Assembly: GCA_023213315.1 (NCBI GenBank)
Contig: JAKCPI010014312.1
Coordinates: 1 to 64,000 of the forward strand
Reading direction: 5' to 3'
DNA: 64,000 bases
Source of the DNA: Euborellia annulipes
Lineage: Eukaryota; Arthropoda; Insecta; Dermaptera; Anisolabididae
Each line of letters opens with the position of its first letter. Positions within the stretch are counted from its first letter, which is position 1. Positions 51,820 to 61,993 of the stretch are shown one piece after another. The notes beneath the pieces were generated by a model. That model searched no databases. It saw nothing but the letters and a program-made list of their open reading frames with translations, and had not been told where the DNA came from. A program made the translations under genes and the position numbers.

Positions 51820-52470
51820 AATAAGAGACAAGTTTTTTGACAAACAATTGATTTTCGGGTTCGTAATTTTGAAAAATTTCAGAAATTTCGTTACTTAAGA
51901 GAAATTCCTCAAAAATTTCAAGTAGACTAAATCTGAGATTTTGAAATTCCTACAGGGTGATTTACCAAAACAGAGCGTGACTGACAGACGGACAATCTAC
52001 AATTATATTTATATAGAGATATATAGAGACTTTAAACCCAAATGGGAAATCAATTTGTCTTTTGAACTCAAAAAATTTCACAAAACGAATTTCTGGAATT
52101 TTCCAAAACTAATTTTTTTGTCGAAAAACTTGATTCATTAAAAAAAAAAAAAAAAAACAGCTAATGAGATTTTTGGCCATTTTGTATATTTTTTTTTATT
52201 ATTGAGCACAACTCAGTGATAAATTAGAAAAGTTTTGATATTTCGAAATCCTCCAAAAATTTCAGATATAGAGTGAGCTGGATAGCTGAGTAGAAGCAAT
52301 AAAGAAAAGAGCGATTGCAGTCTATTTCGTGTATTAGTCACTTCAAGCGGACGTTTCGGTCAGATATACGACCTTTCTCAGGGCTGAAACGTGTCATCAA
52401 ATAATAAAAATTTATTTTTTATTTTTTACTCCACTATGTTAAGATTTCAAGTCAAAATTTCAGTAATATA
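51820..52470. other. AT-rich stretch with Helitron and hammerhead debris
   Basis: 51930-52015 resembles a minus Helitron 5' end (AACAGAGCGTGACTGACAGA). 52347-52384 (minus) is a hammerhead-like core with one changed core base (CTGAGAAAGGTCGTATATCT then GACCGAAACGTCC). No gene. Confidence 0.45.
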
Positions 52471-52480
52471 TTCCAAGATA

Positions 52481-52650
52481 CATTAGAGTCTTGCTAATCC
52501 GGACTTGGATATTCCGGCTAATCCGGAGTGTTGAAAAGCAGCAAAAAAAAGGGGTAAAAAAACCAAAGTGTTATTATAGATTTTTTCAAGAGAAATATTA
52601 AATAATTCGGATAATCCGGTGCCGTTTAGGCCGGATTAGCGAGACAACTG
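52481..52650. mobile_element. pogo/Tigger-like MITE, decayed
   Basis: Left CATTAGAGTCTTGCTAATCC, right CGGATTAGCGAGACAACTG, with CGGATAATCCGG-type motifs inside. TA precedes the left end only. Related to 56647-56958. Confidence 0.6.
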
Positions 52651-52654
52651 AACA

Positions 52655-53310
52655 TGTCCTCGTTAAAATATGCAAGCAGATTTTTTTTTCTCTCCATTCA
52701 TTCAATAAAAAAATAGATATTTTCGAACATTTAATGGATGAGCGAATCATTTAGAAAAAGGAATTGATATAAAAGAGATTGTATAACAAAACGAATAGAT
52801 GTTTAAGCAAAAAGAGAATGTCTTGTCTAATCAGAATGACATCATCTAAACTTGAATTTTTTTTTTTTTTTTTATTTCTCTAAGGTTATGGCTAACCAGC
52901 CAGCCGGTTGGTTTGGCTGCCGTCTCTAGAATTTCCATTCATAAAACGAACCGAACATTCGCTCTCTCGTCGTCGTCGTCCATTCATTCATTCATTCATC
53001 CATTCATTCCCCCCCCTCCTCGCGGTAAAGCAACAAGTCCAAGATAGCCGAGAGAGGAGTTGGAGGGAGATGAAGGCGCCCTCTCTCTCTCTCTCTCTTG
53101 AAAGGGTTCAAGGAGTCGATCAAATCGCGCACTCATTTCAACTTGAAATAAAACTGATCTGGCCTTTAATTAGAGCAGCAGACATTTAATAAAGTTACCG
53201 TTTATATTGCAGTTAGGATGAAAGCAATTTTAAATTCAAATTTATCGGGATAGTCAAATGTATTTTGTGTGTTTGCTGCTTTGGTTTCGAAACGTCGAAC
53301 GCTAATAAAA
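52655..53310. other. Low-repeat stretch, possible host promoter/5' UTR
   Basis: 52890-53170 is the least repetitive and most GC-balanced part: GCTCTCTCGTCGTCGTCGTC, (CATT)n, a C-run, GTAAAGCAACAAGTCC and a (CT)n tract. It could be a transcription start region. There is no TATA/Inr pair I would defend, and the 93-codon frame (52908-53189) matches nothing known. A GAAACGTCG fragment near 53290 is hammerhead debris. Confidence 0.3.
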
Positions 53311-53314
53311 AAAA

Positions 53315-53397
53315 AATCTCGACATCGAATTTTTTACATGATCGTAATACATTCTCTCTCTATATATTTCATATATAGGGTAAGAGAAAGTAAAAAT
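53315..53397 (-). repeat. R1 5' end remnant (minus)
   Basis: CTCGACATCGAATTTTTTAC, CTCTCTCTATATATTTC and GGTAAGAGAAAGTA. Confidence 0.7.
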
Positions 53398-53978
53398 TGA
53401 TGTCTCAATTATTCTTGAGGGCGAGAAAGATATGTTTTATTTGGAGCCTGTTATGCAATGGTGTGTCAAAGACCAAAAAAATTAAAAATTGAGTTAAGAA
53501 CTGAATATTGTTTCAAATGCTATAATTAATACTATTTTTTTAATGAAATATGTCCTAAAATAATTTATATTTAATGTTACTTGCACAATTGATAACAAAA
53601 ATTATATATAATCCAATGAAAACAAAAAAAAATTTAATGTTGATTTTCTCAAAACTCGATGTTTGGTCTTTGACACACCATTGCATAACAGGGTCCATTT
53701 ATACAGTAGCCCAGCGTTTCCTAAACTTTTTTGACCGCGTACAAGTTTTTAAAATTTTTCGAGTCCCACCCACCTTATGTAAAAAAAAAAAAAAATTAGA
53801 TATTTACAAAACAAATTTTATTTTTGAATAAAAATCTATTGTTTTAAGCTATTTATATGAAATAGTACAAATATACACTTTGCCTGTATGTAAAAAAAAA
53901 AAAATAATATTATTAAGGAGTCAAAAAAATTCCAAGACATAGGCAGCCAAAATTATTTCTTTTATTATTGCCGTTCCA

Positions 53979-54020
53979 GGCTGACGTTTCGGCCATTGGT
54001 CTAGGCCATCTTCAGAGCCG
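53979..54020 (-). ncRNA. Hammerhead ribozyme motif
   Basis: Minus strand: CTGAAGATGGCCTAGACCAA, then TGGCCGAAACGTCAGCC. Stem II GGCC/GGCC, GAAAC and GTC intact; GGCT-type bases on both sides can form stem I. Confidence 0.75.
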
Positions 54021-54097
54021 GAGGCGAGAATAAATTAAAATTACAATTTCAGCGACACACATTCGCATGAACTCATAGGGCAACGAAAGAATTTATT

Positions 54098-54463
54098 AGA
54101 ATGATGAAGGAAGAGAGGATGTCAGCCAAAAAAGGAGCCTCTATCGAATAAAAATCTCCAATCAAGAAAACGTTTCGGGTTTAATTAGATAAAACCATCA
54201 TCAGTTCTTTAGAGCTGAAATGAGCATAAATAATAATTGTAATACAACAACATAAAATATTTTTTAAATTATAAAAAACATCAGATCTTACATTATTGGC
54301 AATCTCAAGATGCACACCATTGAGATGCAGATAGAGTTGTTATATATAAACATTTTTATTTATATAGATATACAAAATTATATAGAAAATACAAAATTTG
54401 CATATCAGTTGTCAGATGCTCATCAGTCAACACGGCCAAGTCTCAAATGTATATAAAATTTAA
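54098..54463. mobile_element. Hammerhead element nested in another, perfect 13-bp TSD
   Basis: 366 bp flanked by GAAAGAATTTATT (54085-54097 and 54464-54476). Near its left side (minus strand) is a hammerhead core at 54168-54206, followed downstream by TTTTTTGGCTGACATCC. The other end lacks a recognisable partner arm. Confidence 0.8.
54168..54206 (-). ncRNA. Hammerhead ribozyme motif
   Basis: Minus strand: CTGATGATGGTTTTATCTAA, then TTAAACCCGAAACGTT. Stem II GGTTT/AAACC, GAAAC intact, GTT at the cleavage position. Confidence 0.7.
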
Positions 54464-54901
54464 GAAAGAATTTATTCTCGCCTCCGGCTTCGGCTCTGAA
54501 GATGGCCTAGACCAAACGTCAGCCTGGAACGGCAATAATAAAAGAAATAATTTTGGCTGCCTATGTCATGGAATTTTTTTTGGTATCCTTAATAATAAAT
54601 ACTTCCAGCCACAAAGACATATCTCTCAAAAAATAATAGGTAAAAAAATTTTGTTTTTCTTTTATTTCGTAACCCGGCAAAATGTTTCTACGACACGGTG
54701 TTAGTTCACGACCCACACTTTGAGAAACACTGCAGTAGCCTATATACAGTATATTATTAAAGCTTTTGTGGTTTATTATTAGGAGATTTTTTAATTATAG
54801 ACCACATTTTTGTATTAGTTATTTATTAAAAATATATAAATATACTGTACAACGTTTCGACTGCTTCTTCTGCAGCCGTTCTCTAGTACTGTCGAAAAAA
54901 T

Positions 54902-55465
54902 GCCCTCGGGCTTGGTGTAGTTGGTAGCGAGCTTGTCTTGTATTCCAAGGATCGGGGGTTTGGATCCCAGGCAGCGAGATTATTTTATTTAAGCCATTTG
55001 GATACCAAATGTCTTAAATAAGAATGCCTGGACCCAGTGGCGTATTCAGGGGGGGAGGGGCGGGCCCCCCCCAAAGCCTTCTCCAAAACAAAAAAATACC
55101 TATTGTTTTCCCTAATGATTTTTTTTTTTAAATAATTATTTTATTAACCCTCATAAATTCTAAAATCTAACAAAAAACTTATAAATAATTGAAAAAAATC
55201 TCTAATATTTATGAATTTTGTATTAAAATAATTTTTAATTCAAGAAAAAAAAATGTTTTTTTATTTGTTTTTTATTTATAATTATTATTATTATATTATC
55301 TAAAAAAAAATTTCTCAACTTTAAGTTTCTTGGGAGAAGGGGGGGGGGGGTTCATAAAACTTTTTGCCCCCCCCCCCCCCCCAAAGCAGAAATACTGGCT
55401 ACGCTACTGCCTGGACCCCCCAATAGATATATTTACAAATAACGGTTATTGTATAAAGTCTTAGT
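54902..55465 (+). mobile_element. tRNA-derived SINE split by a hAT MITE
   Basis: GCCCTCGGGCTTGGTGTAGT head, B box GGGTTTGGATCCC, ATTTGGATACCAAATG, then GCCTGGACC. The body resumes after the hAT insertion with CCTGGACCCCCCAATAG and TAAAGTCTTAG. The tail is lost. Confidence 0.88.
55035..55409. mobile_element. hAT-type MITE nested in a SINE
   Basis: Ends CAGTGGCGTATTCAGG and CTGGCTACGCTACTG, with the 8-bp duplication CCTGGACC (55027-55034 and 55410-55417). G- and C-runs lie just inside the ends. Same end type as 50419-50780. Confidence 0.92.
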
Positions 55466-55469
55466 TCCA

Positions 55470-56640
55470 TGTTGACCGAGCTGGAGCTCGTTTTTTTTTT
55501 TTTTTTTTTAGAAAATTGAAAAAAACTAAAAAAGTACATTGGTAAAGTACTAGTAGTAGTTTTTTAAAGACGAGTAGGGATGTGGTATCGAAAGGAAAGT
55601 ATCGATACCAATTAGTATCGAGTTATTTCTTAATACATTTAACAGAAAAATCAAGAGACGCAGTATAAAATATAAATTCTTTCCTTTTTATATTAATTTT
55701 ATATTTTATAAATTAAGAAAAAAAAAAGAATCAATAGAAAGAAGGATTGATTCTATATTTATTCTATATTTCATAAAAATAATTTAACATACAAATTAGA
55801 TTAAAAAAAAAAATATTAAAGATGAGTTCACTTCTTTTTGTCGCGGCCTGTCCCAAGCCAAGCGAGGGAAACGCCACTTGGATCAACCAACAATCCCTCT
55901 TTGTTATTTCTATTTAATTAATCAAAATGTGGGTTTACCTGGTGATATCGAGGATGAAAAGAAAGGAGCAGGCATGGAACACTCAGGTGATGTGTCGGTA
56001 TCGTGGATTGTTGAGGAAGGGAAGTATTATTTGATGAGAGAATTAATAGATGTAACGTGATCACAAGCTTCAGGCTTACTGAGGCGGCGACGACAGCGCT
56101 GCCGCCGCCAGCACCGCAGTCGTCGTCGTCTTCGTCTCACAACCGAACAAAGCCGAACTCTCCCGAAGCGCAAGTGTATGTGTATTTGAAAGAAACCGGT
56201 TTGATTGTTGAATCTATTTTTAATTTCAATAATGAAAATAATATAAAAGAGAAAAATAATTTTTTTTTTTAATAAAATAAAAAAACGTAATACATTTTTA
56301 ATATTTTAAATGAATAAATAAATAAAAATAGTAAAGTTATTATTAAATATATAAATAAAAGAGAAAGATAATTTTTTTTTAATAAAATAAAAACGTAATA
56401 CATTTTTAATGAATAAATAAATAAAAATAGTAAAGTTATTATTAAATATATAAATAAAAAGATTTTATTTTATCAATAAAAAAATGATTTCTCTCTTGTA
56501 AGCCTAATTGAAAATTCTGAGTTGACCGAGCTGGAGCTCGAAAATTGGAAAAAACTTAAAAAGTACATCAGCAAAATACTAGTACCCGAATTTTTCCAAA
56601 CACGAGACCTAGCACAATTGCGTATTTGGACCGCAAATAG
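55470..56640. other. Mixed stretch with a GC-balanced segment
   Basis: 55475-55565 and 56519-56590 are R1 internal fragments (AAAAAGTACATC...ACTAGTA) after GTTGACCGAGCTGGAGCTCG. 55575-55640 is an AACGATAC-family fragment. 55840-56215 is GC-balanced, with open plus frames of 60 and 71 codons (one Ala/Pro/Ser-rich). It could be a host exon or UTR, but I see no convincing splice sites. Confidence 0.35.
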
Positions 56641-56646
56641 TATATA

Positions 56647-56958
56647 CAGTAGAGTCCCGTTAATCCGAATTAATTGGGACCGAGGGTCGTTCGGATTATC
56701 GGCAAGTTCGGATTAACCGGAATTGTAAGCTTGAATTAGTTAATTTTGATAATCAAGTCGTATTTATAACGTTGTAAACCGTTCATGTTAGTTGTAAATG
56801 CTTATACTATTTCTCTATTTTTTATAATTCGTATTTTTTAATAAAATAAAATTCCTTTAATGTCTAATTTTCATTTATATTCCTCTTAAAAAAAAAAAAA
56901 AAAATCGTACGCAATAAGAGTTCGGATTAGCGAGGTTCGGATTACCGGGACTCTACTG
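56647..56958. mobile_element. pogo/Tigger-type MITE, 312 bp
   Basis: Ends CAGTAGAGTCCCGTTAATCC and CGGGACTCTACTG, flanked by TA (56645-56646 and 56959-56960). Subterminal TTCGGATTA repeats. These ends are characteristic of the pogo/Tigger branch of Tc1/mariner. Confidence 0.9.
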
Positions 56959-57029
56959 TATTTAAAATTTGAAAAAAAAAAAAAAATCGTTAGAGCCGTT
57001 TTCGAGAACTGATATGCTTACATATAAAC

Positions 57030-57448
57030 TAGGAACCGACCGAATATTCGGTTTCGGTTACGGTTTCGGCCAGTTTCGGCCAAAAATCATGGTTTCGGCC
57101 GTAGTTTCGGTTTCGGCCAAAAAGTGGCCGAACCTTTCGGCCGGCCGAAACCAGAGTCTGAAAAAATGGGATGAGACTCGCATGCAAAAAAAAAAAAAAA
57201 AAAAAAAAAAGCTCAAATAATTTGCACTTGAGGGAGAAAAAAATTTAGTCTCCCTAAAAAAGGTAAAATGATTTTCACCGAAGGGAAAAAAAATTCAAAA
57301 AAAAAAAAAAAAGATAAAATGAAAAAAATTTTTTATAGAAAATACAAGTTTCGGTTTCGGTTACGGTTTCGGCCGAAACTAAGGTTGAGGCCGAATATTC
57401 GGTTTCGGTTTCGGTTTCGGCTGAAAATCTTGTTTCGGTCGGACCCTA
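57030..57448 (+). mobile_element. hAT-type MITE of the GTTTCG-repeat family, copy 3
   Basis: Ends TAGGAACCGACCGAA and GGTCGGACCCTA, with the 8-bp duplication ATATAAAC (57022-57029 and 57449-57456). Uninterrupted; interior A-runs and GGTTTCGG repeats. Confidence 0.9.
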
Positions 57449-57653
57449 ATATAAACAAACAAATAAACGTGCATTTGAAGGAGGTATATAGCTGAGTGTT
57501 GATAATCAAATAGGAAGAAAAAATGATAAATCATTCACTCTCTATCCATGGTATGATATTAATCAAATTTGAGGCATTATCATGATTAAGCTACGTATAA
57601 TTGTGAATGCCCAATATAACTTGGCGAGGATTATATGTATTTTCAGACATTAA

Positions 57654-57700
57654 CCTGGCCCTGAAGATGGTCCTATACGTGACCGAAACGTCGGCCCTGG
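57654..57700 (+). ncRNA. Hammerhead ribozyme motif, best-formed copy
   Basis: CCTGGCCCTGAAGATGGTCC, then TATACGTGACCGAAACGTCG and GCCCTGG. CTGAAGA (57661-57667) core; stem II GGTC-CTATACGT-GACC; GAAAC; two-base-pair stem III (AC/GT); GTC cleavage triplet; stem I formed by GGCC on both sides. The layout is the type I minimal hammerhead described from Penelope-like elements. Near-identical ATAAACGTGCATT / ATAAACGTACATT at about 57464 and 57708 may be a diverged target duplication. Confidence 0.82.
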
Positions 57701-57734
57701 TTTGTTAATAAACGTACATTGCTCGTTTAATAGT

Positions 57735-57790
57735 GTAAGATGCCGAAAAGACTGTGTGTATGTGTGTGTGAATGGGATGTCGCAAAAAAA
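57735..57790 (+). mobile_element. SINE 3' tail fragment
   Basis: AAGATGCCGAAAAGACTGTG then TGTGTGTGTGAATGGGATG matches the tail of the tRNA-derived SINE. Confidence 0.55.
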
Positions 57791-58015
57791 TAAATTTCAT
57801 TGTAAAAAAAAAAAAAATATTTGTATTTACTTTGCACTTACTGGAAAGTAACAAGTAAACCTCCATTCAAAAGTTGAATTAATCATCTAGTGAGATCTCA
57901 ATTATTATTGAGTGATGAAGAGAAAAACATTTGAAAGATGAAGATATTTTCATCAAGATAATTTGAGCCGAAAAGGGAACATATTCATTTTCAAATATGA
58001 TTAAGGGGCAACGGG

Positions 58016-58602
58016 AGCGAAGGTGTTACGCATGTTTTTCCCGATAAGATGGCGTTGTGTGCCATAAAAAGTATGCCCAAAAATCAAGTAATTCAAAAAT
58101 TTGCCAAGAGATGTCAGAATGGTAGCTAATAATATTTAATGCATTTGGTTGATTTTCATTGATCTTTTAACAAAAAATTTAAGACACCACCAGGAAGATG
58201 TATAATGTATATAATGATAAAATTAAAAAATTTAATTTTATAAATACTTTATAAATGTTATTATATTTTATGTATATATCTTTTATAAAAGCATAAAAAT
58301 ATATAAATATAGGCCAGATATAGGCTATTAGGAGATCAGCTGTTAGACTAGCCTGCCATCTATTGCAAGAATGCTGAACTAATTTGACAGTTGATTTTTA
58401 AATAAATCATCTAAGCTTATTTTAAAAATTTCTTAATTAATATGTGATTAATAATAACAATAAATTCATTTTTCAATTTAAAAAAAAATTAAAGATTATT
58501 GGGACAGATTGTTTTTTTGTATTTGCTTGATAACAAAAAAATTAATTACGATAATTTTTTAATAAGTCATTAAAAAAATTATAGCTCGATGTCCCAATAA
58601 TC
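58016..58602 (+). mobile_element. TTAA-family element A4, cut by a SINE
   Basis: Starts GGGGCAACGGGAGCG after TTAA 58012-58015. GATAAGATGGCGTTGTGTGC and GGGACAGATTGTTTTTTTGT blocks are intact, and the TTAATTAATATGTGATTAAT segment is uninterrupted here. It stops at GATGTCCCAATAATC where the SINE begins; the distal end is not found beyond. Confidence 0.8.
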
Positions 58603-58750
58603 TTTTTTTTTTTTTTAAACATTCACACTTTTTTCTCATTCACACAGTCTTTTCGGCAACTTAGGCCATTTAAGACTTTTTACGATACTCGTATGTTTTA
58701 CCCATGATGTTCGGTATATCGCTACCTACTACTCCAAGCCCCCGTGGGCA
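58603..58750 (-). mobile_element. tRNA-derived SINE (minus), internally deleted
   Basis: Minus strand: head CACGGGGGCTTGGAGTAGTA, tail GACTGTGTGAATGAGAAAAA, then oligo-A. The middle, including the canonical B box, is missing or altered. Confidence 0.8.
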
Positions 58751-58754
58751 ATTT

Positions 58755-59610
58755 AAAATTTAAATTTTTTTTTTCAATTCGACTGGCTCTCATAGTAATT
58801 TCTGTAAATAGTGAATTAAAAACAAAATAAAATTCATTCATGTTCAAAATTGTTCTTAAATATTCAAATAAAAATTTATTTTTGCCATGGTGATCATATT
58901 ATGCAAAAAAAAAAAAGAATATTCCTACTATAATATTAAAACCTGTTTTAAGCAAAAAAAAAAAAGACAGATTGTAGCTATGTCTAAGTTCTTCTATTGT
59001 TTTACATGCCTGTTCCTTTGAAGGTCACTATTAAAAATTCTGACCCCTCATCTTTTTTTAATCAATGGTAATAACTTTTAAAATTTGTATGCATCACTCC
59101 ATCAAAAAAAAAAAAATATATAAGAAATTTTATTTTATTTATTAAAAAAAATCTTTTCCTATCTTGACACGTAGCTAGTCATTTCCAATAAATATAACAT
59201 CTAATTAAGCTAATTGCTTCGATATATTTTTGTGTGAGGTGTTAAGTGTCAAGTCACGTCCTCACACTCTTCTTTTTCTTCTTCTTCTTCTCTACAGCAC
59301 ACCGAAAAGTAAATAAGATTAATTTCTTATACCTCTACTGTGTTTTTTTTTATTATTTAAATTATTATATTCATAAATTTATGATTTATTGTATTGGGTG
59401 TTGTCGTCGTCGATATTTATTTGAAATGGACATCAGATATACTGTGTAGGCAAAGAAAGAACATCTCGTTAGATAATAATGTTAAACAAATTTTTATCTG
59501 CATGTTAATAATTTTCTGCTTCCTGGAATAATAATATTTTTTTTTTTGCATATATAATTTTCATTTTAGTTTCTAAAAAAATTCGTTTGCTGTTTTGGTT
59601 TTATTATTTT
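58755..59610. other. AT-rich stretch, no gene recognised
   Basis: Homopolymers plus a (CTT)n tract near 59270-59292. Nothing assignable. Confidence 0.35.
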
Positions 59611-59617
59611 TTTTTAA

Positions 59618-60235
59618 GGGGGTTCAGGAGCGACGTCTAAAAGTACTTTAAAAAAAAAAAACGACTATTATAAGGAATTTTTCAATGCGGTTTTTTTGTA
59701 AATGAATTAAATTCATAAGAGATTATCGAGCTATAATTTTTTTAATGACTTATTAAAAAATTATCGTAATTAATTTTTTTGTTATCAAGCAAATACAAAA
59801 AAACAATCTGTCCCAATAATCTTTAATTTTTTTTTAAATTTAAAAATGAATTTATTGTTATTATTAATCACATATTAATTAAGAAATTTTTAAAATAAGC
59901 TTAGATGATTTATTTAAAAATCAACTGTCAAATTAGTTCAGCATTCTTGCAATAGATGGCAGGCTAGTCTAACAGACGATATAGTATTAGCCTATATCTG
60001 GCCTATATTTATATATTTTTATGCTTTTATAAAAGATACATAATATATAATAACATTTATAAAGTATTTATTGTTAAAAGATCAATGAAAATCAACCAAA
60101 TGCATTAAATATTATTAGCTACCATTCTGACATCTCTTGGCAAATTTTTGAATTACTTGATATTTTGGGCATACTTTTTATGACACACTACGCCATCTTA
60201 TCGGGAAAAACATGCGTAACACTTCCCGTTCCGCC
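59618..60235 (-). mobile_element. TTAA-family element A5, complete
   Basis: 618 bp. Left GGGGGTTCAGGAGCGACGTC, right CACTTCCCGTTCCGCC; TTAA at 59614-59617 and 60236-60239. It is the reference copy for A1-A4. Short inverted ends (GGGGNNTC-GGAGCG type) and TTAA target suggest a piggyBac-like mechanism. Non-coding. Confidence 0.85.
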
Positions 60236-60244
60236 TTAATCGAA

Positions 60245-61180
60245 AAATTTGAAAAAAATCGCCATTTTAAAGTCAAATATCTCAAAAACTATTGAAAAAA
60301 AAGTAACTTTTATACATAACTATTGTCTTATATTCTAAAATAATCAAAATTTTAAAATTTTTTACAATGAATTGAATTATATATTACAAACAAAGTTGGT
60401 TAAATATTTTTTTGTTTTGCTATTTTTATTTTCAGTTTAAATGGGGAGAAAAAAGAGGGTAGAGATGCGATAATGAAGATGTGAAAAGACAATTGGAAGT
60501 TTTTGTGTGGATGGATGGATGGATGGATGAATGGTAAGAAGATATTTTGAGCATTTTTCGGAGGCCACCAGAGAAGCGGCAAATGACCCGACCCCCATTT
60601 GTTGGCACCTTAGAGCTTCTTCTTAAAAACCCCCCGAAGACGAAAATACCTCCCTCCATTCATTGTCTACAATCATTAGCAACGCTAAATATTTTGACTT
60701 TTTTTTTTATTTCCTTTGACATGCCCACTTTTAAAAAATTGTTCTCTTAAAGATGTTTGGAATATTTAGCTGTCAGCTCTCCATATCAAATTTTATCCTC
60801 TCTCTCTCTCTCGCTTTTTTTTTTTTACCACCCACCGCTATTGATTTATAAATATCATCATCATTTCATTTTTTTTAAGATATCTACGCCCCTAAGTGGC
60901 TTCCTGAATTGTAATACAAACAAACAAAAACACATTAAGGAACAAAACATTTGAACTAAAAGAGTTGGCAGTCAAAGTAACCTTTTTTTTGTTCACCCCA
61001 CCGCAAGTTGAAGTTTATTTCATTAGCATGATCGCAAAGTAACTTTTTATTGAGATAAAAATTAAATCGACTTCCAATATTCTCTAATGCATTGTTCCCA
61101 AATGATCCTCGCATAGTAGTCAACTCAATTGATCGACAAATTCAATAGTAAGTTGGTATTAAGAATCATATACCTTTAAA
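60245..61180. other. Low-repeat stretch, no gene recognised
   Basis: (GGAT)n at 60509-60527. 60540-60660 is GC-richer and open on both strands, but has no recognisable product. The rest is AT-rich. Possible host intron or intergenic DNA. Confidence 0.35.
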
Positions 61181-61280
61181 TTTATATTAATTAGGGAGGT
61201 TTAGGCCTTTTCAGTACATAAAAACAATACAATTTTTTAAAAAAAATTATATTTATTTCTAAAAGGTTAACAAACCAGGG

Positions 61281-61443
61281 AATGGCTTAAATAAAAATGC
61301 CTGGACCCTAATATATATAAATTCATAAATAACGGTTATCGTAAATGTCTTATATGGCCTGAGCTGCCGAAAAGACAGAGTGAATGTGTGTGTGAGTGTG
61401 AGTGTGAATGAGAAAAAGTGTGAATGTTTAAAAAAAAAAAAAA
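61281..61443 (+). mobile_element. tRNA-derived SINE, 5'-truncated, 9-bp TSD
   Basis: Starts within the body (AATGGCTTAAATAAAAATGC) and runs to the tail and oligo-A. Duplication AAACCAGGG at 61272-61280 and 61444-61452. Confidence 0.88.
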
Positions 61444-61675
61444 AAACCAGGGCTGGTTTCGATAGCATTTCAGCTTATCTTCTTCAGTGAGCGGTTTTGT
61501 ACCTGGAAAGGTTTATATTCAATTTTAAAATTTTTTGATATTAACAGACATTAAAAAAAAAAATTTTAATTACAGTATATATACCTTTTCATGGGTTATC
61601 TTTCTAAAAATCCCTCTCCAGGAACCAAACCTTTGTATAAACGCCTGCACTTTTGTCATTAGCATACATACCACT

Positions 61676-61712
61676 CACTGAAGAAGATAAGCTGAAATGC
61701 TATCGAAACCAG
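61676..61712 (+). ncRNA. Hammerhead ribozyme motif
   Basis: CTGAAGA (61678-61684), stem II arm AGATAAGCTGAAATGCTATC, GAAACC. The core is intact; the cleavage triplet is unclear. The facing copy is at 61450-61489 (minus). Confidence 0.6.
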
Positions 61713-61993
61713 CATTGGTTTGTTAACCTTTTAGAAATAAATATAATTTTTTTAAAAAATTGTATTGTTTTTATGTACTGAAAAGGCCTAAACCTCCCTA
61801 ATTAATATATACCTGCAGTACTCGGTGAGTCTACGTTTTTAAATTTATAGTCCATATTTTGTTCTTTATTTAGAACAGAAAAATAACAATAATGTCTCAT
61901 TAGATAAAATATTATTGGGTGAATTCATTTCAGTAATTTAAATTTGTTTAATTAAGAAAATTGAACTATATGAATATCATAGAATATATAGTA

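Larger units (their letters stand above)
53920..54598. mobile_element. Hammerhead foldback, outer
   Basis: Left arm ATTAAGGAGTCAAAAAAATTCC, AAGACATAGGCAGCCAAAAT, down to CGGAGGCGAGAATAAATT. The right arm is the complement (54470-54598). The left arm has an intact hammerhead (minus 53979-54020); the right copy has lost nine bases from stem II through the GA of GAAA. Confidence 0.85.
53712..54732. mobile_element. hAT-type element with two nested hammerhead foldbacks
   Basis: Ends CAGCGTTTCCTAAACTTTT and CTTTGAGAAACACTG, with the 8-bp duplication CAGTAGCC (53704-53711 and 54733-54740). It carries the foldback 53920-54598, itself carrying 54098-54463. Confidence 0.88.
61184..61806. mobile_element. 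Hammerhead foldback with a nested SINE
   Basis: Arms (61184-61280 plus 61453-61495, and 61676-61806) share AATTAGGGAGGTTTAGGCCT and TTTCAGTACATAAAAACAAT, and pair in inverse orientation. Both arms have an intact hammerhead core. The SINE 61281-61443 sits in the left arm with the duplication AAACCAGGG; the right arm provides the empty site (AACAAACCAATGCTGG in reverse). Confidence 0.85.

Noticed and set aside
52908..53189. 93-codon frame beginning near a possible promoter
   Set aside because: It contains the (CATT)n and (CT)n tracts translated as Ser/His/Leu runs and lacks a known domain. The region may be UTR, but coding is not supported.
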